A DNA stretch of 5,526 nt. Origin: Maricaulis sp. GTDB lineage: Bacteria; Pseudomonadota; Alphaproteobacteria; Caulobacterales; Maricaulaceae. Position 1 is the first letter of the stretch. The number at the start of each line of letters is the position of its first letter. The translations under genes and the position numbers were made by a program. The stretch covers positions 1 to 5,526 of the forward strand of contig NZLV01000184.1 of NCBI GenBank assembly GCA_002694345.1, given 5' to 3'. Below the pieces are notes generated by a model. That model searched no databases, was not told the origin of the DNA, and was given only the letters and a program-made list of their open reading frames with translations. Positions 1 through 5,339 of this stretch are shown here, piece after piece.

Positions 1-71
1 ACCATGATCACGAGCATGAGCACGGGCATGAGCACGGGCACATGTCTGGCGATACCTGCCAGACCCGCTAG
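1..71 (+). CDS. 3' end of a gene with a His-rich C-terminal tail (partial)
   Basis: A plus-strand frame is open from the left edge (first full codon at 3) and stops at TAG 69-71. The 22 visible residues begin HDHEHEHGHEHGH and end MSGDTCQTR. Alternating His/Glu/Gly runs like this are typical of metal-binding tails in, for example, Ni/Zn/Co chaperones and transporters (HypB-, SlyD-, CobW- or ZnuA-like proteins). Too little is present to name a family. The frame is preferred because its codons look natural and because it ends exactly where the convergent minus-strand lipoprotein gene ends, the two TAG stops sharing the palindrome CTAG at 68-71. The other frames read as a short Cys/Ser/Pro peptide or a hydrophobic repeat and are less convincing. 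Metal binding is inferred from composition only. Confidence 0.6.
   Translation, partial: HDHEHEHGHEHGHMSGDTCQTR
3..38. repeat. 12-bp tandem repeat, three copies
   Basis: The unit CATGAGCACGGG occurs at 15-26 and 27-38. A third copy at 3-14 matches at 10 of 12 positions (CATGATCACGAG). The unit length is a multiple of three, so gain or loss of copies would keep the reading frame. In the favoured plus-strand frame each unit encodes His-Glu-His-Gly (His-Asp-His-Glu in the diverged copy). The array may continue beyond the left edge. It is best read as an expandable coding repeat, not a regulatory array. Confidence 0.75.
44..64. other. 7-bp inverted repeat at the convergent gene ends
   Basis: GTCTGGC at 44-50 and GCCAGAC at 58-64 form a perfect 7-bp stem with a 7-base loop. 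It sits inside the last codons of the plus-strand gene, just beyond the stop of the minus-strand lipoprotein gene, where a shared terminator hairpin could lie. No T-run follows on either strand, so it is not a standard intrinsic terminator. It could be a weak hairpin or chance. Confidence 0.3.
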
Positions 72-676
72 TGGCCGTCTCCGCCGGTCGAAAAGACGGA
101 GCCCATCAGATCATCACTGTCATGCGTGTGACGGCGGCGCGGTTCGCCCGCGTCATGATGCGGCGGATGTCCCCGGCGCGGGCTGCAATCGTCGCAGCCG
201 CTGGCAATCCGCTCGCGGACCATGGCGAGACGCTCGGACAGGTCGTGGAACCGGTCCTGGCCATCATGCCAGAGTGACGCCGTGTCCTGACAGCTGGCCT
301 CGTCGAACCGGTTGACCTGGAGACAGCGATTATAGGTCCGGCAGGACGCCGTCGCGAACCGGTAGGAGGCATCCAGATCGGTTTCGAAGGCCGCGATCAG
401 CTCCTGGGTTTCGGTATTGGCATTGTCCGAGCGCGGCGAAGCGGTGGCACCGATGGCCTCGCGATAGCCATGCACTTCCTCGAGCATGGCCAGGCGCTGT
501 TCGGCGAGCGTTTCCACTTCACACATGTCGATGGCCGGCTGCACCGTGTCCTGCATGGGGGGGCGCATGGGCCGGACCGGACCGGCTGCGGGCGGGCCCG
601 AAGGCCGTTGCGGCTGGCTATGCGTACACGCGGACAGGGCCGCGGACGCCATCAGCAGGATTGCCAGTTTTTTCAT
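68..676 (-). CDS. predicted Cys- and His-rich outer-membrane lipoprotein, unknown family
   Basis: This gene encodes 202 residues and I do not recognise its family. It starts with a short lipoprotein signal: Lys2-Lys3, a hydrophobic core, and the lipobox LSAC with the lipidated Cys at residue 17. Residue 18 is Thr, not Asp, so sorting to the outer membrane is expected. A Pro-rich linker follows (about 22-41), then a mostly helical, charged region (about 50-160). There are six further cysteines (52, 112, 118, 129, 161, 164), an even number that fits periplasmic disulfides. The tail (about 169-187) is rich in His, Arg and Asp, including HPPHH and HTH, and may bind metal. The ATG at 676 was chosen because AGGAAGGA (685-692) lies 8 bases upstream and because the lipobox is then correctly placed; an upstream extension to 748 would run into the preceding gene and bury the signal. 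It lies 19 bp downstream of the Sel1/peptidoglycan-binding gene and is probably co-transcribed with it. Its stop overlaps that of the convergent gene. Confidence 0.82.
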   Translation of the reverse strand: MKKLAILLMASAALSACTHSQPQRPSGPPAAGPVRPMRPPMQDTVQPAIDMCEVETLAEQRLAMLEEVHGYREAIGATASPRSDNANTETQELIAAFETDLDASYRFATASCRTYNRCLQVNRFDEASCQDTASLWHDGQDRFHDLSERLAMVRERIASGCDDCSPRRGHPPHHDAGEPRRRHTHDSDDLMGSVFSTGGDGH

Positions 677-684
677 CACGCATA

Positions 685-692
685 TCCTTCCT
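685..692 (-). promoter_or_regulatory. ribosome binding site of the lipoprotein gene
   Basis: AGGAAGGA on the minus strand sits 8 bases before ATG 676, in the 19-bp gap after the Sel1 gene's TAA. It decides the start: the GTG codon immediately before the ATG is a possible alternative, but the ATG has the better context. Confidence 0.75.
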
Positions 693-695
693 GGA

Positions 696-2150
696 TTACC
701 GCTCTGTCGAGCCGGATGTCTCGCCGCCACCGGCAGTGGCCTGGCCATCCAGCGCGGCCTGATAGCAGCCGGGCAGGTTCAACTCAGCGCCATTGGCGCG
801 TCTCATTTCGTCCACTCGCCTTTGCCAGGCGAGATAGAAGCGGTCGCCATTGCGCTCCGCCTCGGTCAGGAGCTGGTCGGAAATCCGCGACCAGCGGTCC
901 GCTGCACTTCCGCGACGCCCGGCATACTGGCGCAGCGCAACCGCGCGCGGATGTCCCAGCTCGGCAGCCCGGCGCAGATAGCTCTCTGCCCGTTCCGGAC
1001 TTTCGACAATGCCGCACAGGCGGTAGCTGCCCTGCACGGTTCCGGTGCCGTAAATCAGGGCGAGATTGAAATTGGCGCCGCCATGACCGCGTTCCGCGGC
1101 GGATTCGAGCCATTCCAGAGCGGTATCGATATTCTGTTCCAGGCCCAGCCCGGTCGCGAACATGATGCCGAGCAGGTTCTGGGCATGCGTGTCCCGCGCC
1201 GTCAGGGCGGCATGACACATCAGGGTGACCGTCTCCGCCGGGGTCAGCGCACCGGTCTGGTCAAACCCCATATCCCCCTGGAAATCCCGGACCGAACGGC
1301 GGGTCACCGGGCCATAGCTGCCATCCACCTCGGCCGGGTAATAGCCCAGAGCCGACAGGGCCCGCTGGCGTTGTTCCAGCTCGATGATGTCGCCATCATC
1401 CTCGGTCTGGGAGAAGCCGTAGGCGATCCGCGCCAGGGATTCCGGCGTCGTCGGACAGGAGCGTTCGAGGATGGCGGCCTGCAGGCGGCGATGCGCCGTC
1501 AGCGAGGCCTGGGAACCGCCCGTCGTGGAGCCGACCAGCAAGGCCTGATCCCAGGCATCGCGGGCATCCTCGATCCGGCCCACGGCCTGATAGGCATCCC
1601 CGACATTCAGCCAGCACCGGGCGATGTCCGCTTCGGCAATGCCATAGGTCTGGGAGGCGCAGATCCGGCCACCGGGGTCGTAGCTGTAGAAGGTGGGACG
1701 GCGATAGCTGCGCGACTGGCCGGACGTGGTCACGCCCGTTGCCAGCGGGAAGCTGAAACTGGAGCTGCCCGAGGGCCGGTCCATCGGGCTGTCATCATAG
1801 GTGTCGGACCCGGGATAGGTGATCGACCCGCGCGGCGTGACGCCGTTGAAGTCATCCTGCGCATAATAGTCCGTGGGAGCGGGGTTCGTGTAATAGCGGC
1901 CATCATCGCCATAACCGCCACCCGGACGGATGACGACCCGGTCGGTGGCGCCGGGTCCGGACTGGCGGGCACTGCGTCCGAACGGCCACCAGGCCGGCGA
2001 ACGCGCCTCTCCCTCAGGACAGGGCTGAGTCGCGCAATAGCCCGCCTCATAGGCCTGGGAATGGGTGAAAGCGAGCACAGCGACCAGGCCGATAACGACC
2101 AGAATGGTCGCTGCCGCCTGAGCCAGTAGCGCTGTAACGCGTTCCACCAT
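696..2150 (-). CDS. membrane-anchored peptidoglycan-binding / Sel1-repeat protein
   Basis: This 484-residue protein has a short cytoplasmic N-terminus, one transmembrane segment (about 12-28) and a large predicted periplasmic part. A low-complexity linker rich in Gly, Tyr, Ser and Asp follows (about 60-160). Next come a TPR-like helical hairpin (about 172-206, with GDAYQAVGRIEDARDAWDQAL), a PG_binding_1-type domain (about 256-312, with QRALSALGYYPAEVDGSYGP and a following RDFQ), and two Sel1 repeats (about 322-357 and 358-401; LLGIMFATGLG..AAERGH and NLALIYGTG..AAELGH). Extra residues interrupt the second repeat. Eight cysteines lie outside the membrane (39, 44, 164, 179, 232, 312, 379, 462). 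PG_binding_1 domains usually attach proteins to the cell wall, and Sel1 repeats mediate protein contacts. The layout loosely recalls PodJ-type polarity factors, but the protein is much shorter and this is not a homology claim. ATG 2150 is preferred over GTG 2165 because GGTGGGA precedes it at suitable spacing. It is the first gene of a unit with the lipoprotein gene. Confidence 0.85.
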   Translation of the reverse strand: MVERVTALLAQAAATILVVIGLVAVLAFTHSQAYEAGYCATQPCPEGEARSPAWWPFGRSARQSGPGATDRVVIRPGGGYGDDGRYYTNPAPTDYYAQDDFNGVTPRGSITYPGSDTYDDSPMDRPSGSSSFSFPLATGVTTSGQSRSYRRPTFYSYDPGGRICASQTYGIAEADIARCWLNVGDAYQAVGRIEDARDAWDQALLVGSTTGGSQASLTAHRRLQAAILERSCPTTPESLARIAYGFSQTEDDGDIIELEQRQRALSALGYYPAEVDGSYGPVTRRSVRDFQGDMGFDQTGALTPAETVTLMCHAALTARDTHAQNLLGIMFATGLGLEQNIDTALEWLESAAERGHGGANFNLALIYGTGTVQGSYRLCGIVESPERAESYLRRAAELGHPRAVALRQYAGRRGSAADRWSRISDQLLTEAERNGDRFYLAWQRRVDEMRRANGAELNLPGCYQAALDGQATAGGGETSGSTER

Positions 2151-2205
2151 GTCTGATCCCACCACTTCCAGGGCGCCCCAAAGCCCCGGCCATCTTCACG
2201 TTCAA

Positions 2206-2219
2206 TTAACCATACTAAC
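2206..2219 (+). promoter_or_regulatory. possible CtrA half-site
   Basis: TTAACCAT at 2206-2213 matches the half-site reported for the cell-cycle regulator CtrA in Caulobacter-type alphaproteobacteria. A second partial element, CTAAC, follows at 2215-2219. The spacing is shorter than the canonical TTAA-N7-TTAA, so this is at best a half-site plus a degenerate partner. It lies 56 bases upstream of the Sel1 gene's ATG. Regulation by CtrA is an inference that depends on the organism being a relative of Caulobacter. Confidence 0.3.
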
Positions 2220-2298
2220 GACGGCCTGCGCCCTCCGCCATACGCGCGACGCGGGATTTTCGAAGAATCTGGTTCAATCTGAGCGAGAATATTTTGAT

Positions 2299-2315
2299 TT
2301 CGCGTGTGACGCGAA
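2299..2315. other. 7-bp perfect inverted repeat in the intergenic region
   Basis: TTCGCGT (2299-2305) and ACGCGAA (2309-2315) form a perfect dyad with a 3-base centre. It lies 27 bases past the stop of the NTP_transf_6 gene and upstream of the Sel1 gene. It could be the hairpin of a terminator for the pheT unit, but no T-run follows on the minus strand. It could equally be an operator for a dimeric repressor. Neither role can be fixed from sequence alone. Confidence 0.4.
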
Positions 2316-2341
2316 TTCTGCCCGGCGAACTCGCCCGGAAA

Positions 2342-2935
2342 TCAGGCGCGCACGAAGTCGAGCTCCGGCCAGAGCTGTTTCTGCGAATCACATTTCCGGT
2401 TCCAGCCATCCGGATTGGACACGCCCTCCACAGGCCGGATGGTCCGGGAGAAAACCGCATCCAGTCCCAGCGGCGCCAGAAGGTCGGGCTTGCCATCCCT
2501 GTCCAGCCGCAGCGCCACGGCATGGGTCAGGGATGCAAAATGGCGCAGGGCGTCTTCGGTGTTGCGAAGCGGCAGCCGGTTGGTCCCGTATTTCTCGTTG
2601 AACCAGAGATGCACGCGGGCCTGATTGCACACTTCGACCGGCACCGGCATGTCCTCGAAAACCGGGCGCGCACGGCGGATCACCCTGTCCTCCGCCTCCC
2701 AGCTCAGATCCGAGGCATCAAAATAGGCCAGATCGTAATCGCTGACGCCATAGCCGGGCGGCCGCCCGGTCAGGGCATTCCAGACGGCCTTGTAGAGGGC
2801 ACCGGCCATCAGGGCATGGTCCGGCAGGTCCAGACGCCTTGCCCCTTCCAGAGCCCGCACCGCCAGCGGATCGGCGAGCACCGCCTCGATCACGAAGCGG
2901 GGCCGATCCTCCGGCGCAGGCGGGTTCCAGCTCAC
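2342..2935 (-). CDS. nucleotidyltransferase-like protein, NTP_transf_6 (DUF925) family
   Basis: This 197-residue protein looks like the uncharacterised NTP_transf_6 / DUF925 family (COG3575), whose members are about this length. Supporting motifs are MAGALYKAVWNALTG (43-57), the acidic DYDLAYFD (66-73), whose Asp66 and Asp68 would be the metal-binding pair of a nucleotidyltransferase fold, VHLWFNEKYG (108-117), and the region about 126-143 with ALRHFASLTHAVALRL. It has no signal peptide or membrane segment, so it is probably cytosolic. The substrate is unknown. The start is GTG 2935, four bases after the pheT stop; GGGG (2944-2947) lies 8 bases upstream and overlaps the end of pheT, so translation is probably coupled to pheT. 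A link to tRNA charging is suggested only by position. The family call comes from remembered motifs, not a search. Confidence 0.82.
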   Translation of the reverse strand: MSWNPPAPEDRPRFVIEAVLADPLAVRALEGARRLDLPDHALMAGALYKAVWNALTGRPPGYGVSDYDLAYFDASDLSWEAEDRVIRRARPVFEDMPVPVEVCNQARVHLWFNEKYGTNRLPLRNTEDALRHFASLTHAVALRLDRDGKPDLLAPLGLDAVFSRTIRPVEGVSNPDGWNRKCDSQKQLWPELDFVRA

Positions 2936-2939
2936 GGGT

Positions 2940-5339
2940 CTAACCCCGCAGGCTGCCGCCCGTTGCCTTTTCCACCTTGGAGACGATCGCCGCGGCGACC
3001 TTGTCGATCTCCTCGTCGGTCAGCGTCTTGTCGCGGGGTTGCAGCGTCACCTCGATACCGAGCGAGACCTGGCCTTCCGGAACGCCTTTGCCGTAATAGG
3101 TGTCGAACACGGTGACACCGGCGATCAGCGCCTTGTCAGCCCCCTTGGCGGCCCGCACCAGCGCGTCGGCGGCGACAGACTTGTCGACCAGGAAAGCAAA
3201 GTCGCGGCGCACCGGCGTCAGCTCGGCCCGGTCCAGCTGGGCGCGGGCTTTCAGGCCGGAGCCCTTTTTGGGCAGCGGGATATTGTCGAGCACGATCTCG
3301 AAGGCCAGAACCCGGCCATCAATGTCGAGCGCTTTCAGGATCGCCGGATGAATCTCGCCGAACTCGGCCAGCACATTCTTCGGTCCCAGACGCAGAACGC
3401 CGGACCGGCCCGGATGCCACCAGTCGCGGGCTTCCGCCGCGACCTGGAGATTGTCGACCGGAGCCCCGGCCGCCGCGAGGGCTGCCAGCGCATCGGCCTT
3501 CACATCGAAGACGTCCGGAACACGCGTCCCGGCCCAATGGCGACCGGCCTCGACCGGGCGCACGCCCGTTGCGACCAGACGCTGTCCGTCCGGCGCGTCC
3601 GTGAGGTAGATCGGGCCCACTTCGAACAGGCGCGGATCATCCTGCCCCTTATCCGAATTGGCCTGCATGGCCGTCAGCAGATGGATCAGCGCCGTGGGAC
3701 GCATCACGTCCAGCTCCGACGAGATCGGATTGTCCAGCTCCAGGCCGTCACCATGGCCACCGAACAGGGCGGCCTGGCTCTTTTCGCAGAAGGACCAGGT
3801 CACCGCTTCCGAATAGCCCCGGCCGGCGAGGGCGCGGCGGGCATAGCGCGCGCGCAGCTGCATCGCCGTGGCCGGCGCTTCGCGGCGCACCGGCGGACGC
3901 GGCAGGGAGACGGCATCCAGCTTGTCGAAACCGTGGATGCGCGCGACTTCCTCAACCAGGTCGGCCTTCTGGGAACAATCCATCCGCCAGGACGGAACGC
4001 CCACAGTGAGGACATCGCCTTCGCCCTTGGGCGCAAAGCCCAGCGTCTCCAGGATGCGCACGATCTCGTCGCGCGGCAGGTCCAGACCGGTCAGGCGCTT
4101 CACTTCGGACAGCGGAAGCTCGATGTCCGCCGGCGGGTTCGGGATCTCGCCGAACACCATGGTCTCGGAGGCTTCGCCGCCGCAGAATTTCAGGATCAGT
4201 TCGCTGGCCTGCTCGATCCCCGCCTTGACCGAAGCCGGGTCGACGCCGCGCTCAAACCGGTATTTCGCATCACTGTCGATCCCGGTCGCCTTAGCGGTGG
4301 CGCGGGTGATCAGCGGGTCGAACCAGGCGCTCTCGATGAAGACATCCGTGGTCTCAGCTGATACGCCGGAATAGGTGCCGCCCATGATGCCGCCAAAGCC
4401 CAGGCAATGGCTGTTGTCGGCAATCACGCACTGGTCTTCGCCCGGCACGTATTCCTTGTTGTCCAGCGCCTCGAATTTGTCGCTTTCGCCGGCACCCCGG
4501 CGCGCCCGCAACGGACCGTCCAGCTTGGCCAGATCATAGACGTGCAGCGGACGGCAGCGGTCATAGGAGATCATGTTGGTGATGTCGGCGAGGAAGTTGA
4601 TCGGACGCAGGCCGATCGATTTCAGCGCCTTTTTCAGCCAGTCCGGGCTCTCGCCATTCTTGACGCCCCGGATCACGCGGCCGGCGAACACCGGACAGGC
4701 TTCCGGCCAGTCCAGCTCGACCGTGACCGGACAGGGGAAGCTGCCGGGAATATCAGCGATGTCGTGCGTCTTCAGCGTGCCGATGCCGGTGGCGGCGAGG
4801 TCGCGGGCAATGCCGCGCACGCCCAGCCAGTCCGGCCGGTTCGGCGTCACTTCGAAATCGATGACCGGATCGTCCTGGCCCAGCGCCACAACAGCCGGCG
4901 TGCCCACTTCGAACGGTTCCGGCAAGTCGATGATCCCGTCATGATCCTCGCCCAGTTCCAGCTCCTTGGCGGAACACATCATGCCATGGCTTTCCACGCC
5001 GCGGATCTTGCGCGGCTTCTTGTCCAGCGCGAAGTCGAGGCCCGGGATGTAGGTCCCCAGCGGGGCATAGACGGCATACATGCCGGTGCGCGCATTCGGG
5101 GCACCACACACGATCTGCTTCTCGCCATCCTTCGTCGCCACCCGGCAGACACGCAGCTTGTCGGCATCGGGATGCTGGACCGCTTCGATCACGTGGCAGA
5201 CGGAGAAGTCGGCAAATTTCTCGAGCGGATTGTCGATATCCTCGATCTCCAGCCCGGCCATGGTCATGGCCTCGGCGAGTTCGTCGAGCGTGGCATCCGT
5301 TTCAAGATGGTATTTCAGCCAGGACAGCGGGAATTTCAT
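2940..5339 (-). CDS. pheT: phenylalanyl-tRNA synthetase beta subunit
   Basis: PheT pairs with PheS to form the cytosolic (alpha-beta)2 enzyme that charges tRNA-Phe. The 799-residue length is normal for the bacterial long form. Domains in order: tRNA-binding OB fold (about 40-155, with HPDADKLRVCRV at 57-68 and VCGAPNA at 77-83); B3/B4 editing domain (about 210-385, with PLHVYDL including His266, GGIMGG at 316-321, IESAWFDP including Glu336, and YRFERGVDP at 360-368); B5 domain (about 404-474, with VPSWRMD and EEVARIHGFD); catalytic-like core (about 485-690, with NPISSELDVMRPT and FEVGPIY); and the C-terminal FDX-ACB anticodon-binding domain (about 706-798, with PVRRDFAFLVD). His266 and Glu336 match known editing-site residues, so Tyr-tRNA-Phe proofreading should be intact. 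The start is ATG 5339, with GGAGGAA (from 5351) 7 bases upstream. It overlaps the upstream gene by ATGA and is followed four bases later by the NTP_transf_6 gene. It has no frameshift or missing domain. Confidence 0.98.
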   Translation of the reverse strand: MKFPLSWLKYHLETDATLDELAEAMTMAGLEIEDIDNPLEKFADFSVCHVIEAVQHPDADKLRVCRVATKDGEKQIVCGAPNARTGMYAVYAPLGTYIPGLDFALDKKPRKIRGVESHGMMCSAKELELGEDHDGIIDLPEPFEVGTPAVVALGQDDPVIDFEVTPNRPDWLGVRGIARDLAATGIGTLKTHDIADIPGSFPCPVTVELDWPEACPVFAGRVIRGVKNGESPDWLKKALKSIGLRPINFLADITNMISYDRCRPLHVYDLAKLDGPLRARRGAGESDKFEALDNKEYVPGEDQCVIADNSHCLGFGGIMGGTYSGVSAETTDVFIESAWFDPLITRATAKATGIDSDAKYRFERGVDPASVKAGIEQASELILKFCGGEASETMVFGEIPNPPADIELPLSEVKRLTGLDLPRDEIVRILETLGFAPKGEGDVLTVGVPSWRMDCSQKADLVEEVARIHGFDKLDAVSLPRPPVRREAPATAMQLRARYARRALAGRGYSEAVTWSFCEKSQAALFGGHGDGLELDNPISSELDVMRPTALIHLLTAMQANSDKGQDDPRLFEVGPIYLTDAPDGQRLVATGVRPVEAGRHWAGTRVPDVFDVKADALAALAAAGAPVDNLQVAAEARDWWHPGRSGVLRLGPKNVLAEFGEIHPAILKALDIDGRVLAFEIVLDNIPLPKKGSGLKARAQLDRAELTPVRRDFAFLVDKSVAADALVRAAKGADKALIAGVTVFDTYYGKGVPEGQVSLGIEVTLQPRDKTLTDEEIDKVAAAIVSKVEKATGGSLRG

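Larger units (their letters stand above)
2151..2341. promoter_or_regulatory. 191-bp intergenic region, likely promoter of the Sel1/lipoprotein unit
   Basis: This is the only real gap between genes in the window, between the NTP_transf_6 stop and the Sel1 start. Its middle (about 2255-2300) is clearly richer in A+T than the surrounding coding DNA, as expected of a promoter. On the minus strand, TTGAAC (2272-2277) could be a -35-like box, followed after about nine bases by CGAAAATC, a poor match to the alphaproteobacterial -10. I cannot define a promoter with confidence. One GANTC (CcrM-type methylation) site lies at 2265-2269, but such sites also occur in the flanking genes. No small gene with a convincing start is seen. 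Confidence 0.5.

Noticed and set aside
3..38. Tandem repeats as a CRISPR or iteron array
   Set aside because: Units are 12 bp and directly adjacent without spacers, within an open reading frame.
1..41. Minus-strand hydrophobic frame (repeated Pro-Val-Leu-Met) that could be the next gene of the lipoprotein unit
   Set aside because: It is also a by-product of the 12-bp repeat. It has no good ribosome binding site, and the plus-strand frame ends precisely at the convergent stop. It cannot be fully excluded without sequence to the left.
8..43. Minus-strand 11-residue peptide of alternating Cys with Pro/Ser
   Set aside because: It arises from the 12-bp repeat read in another frame. It has no ribosome binding site at good spacing, and the plus frame is a better explanation.
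677..748. N-terminal extension of the lipoprotein to 748
   Set aside because: It would overlap the Sel1 gene and place 24 Arg/Pro-rich residues before a complete lipoprotein signal. The strong ribosome binding site supports ATG 676.
486..2129. 547-codon plus-strand open frame opposite the Sel1 gene
   Set aside because: It is antisense to a protein with a membrane anchor, a peptidoglycan-binding domain and Sel1 repeats. Its own translation shows no domain, and long antisense frames are common in GC-rich DNA.
2149..2601. Plus-strand frame covering the intergenic region and part of the NTP_transf_6 gene
   Set aside because: It is antisense over most of its length to a gene with family motifs, has no domain, and has no visible ribosome binding site.
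3039..4361. 440-codon plus-strand open frame opposite pheT
   Set aside because: It lies wholly within the antisense of an intact, highly conserved pheT and has no recognisable motif.
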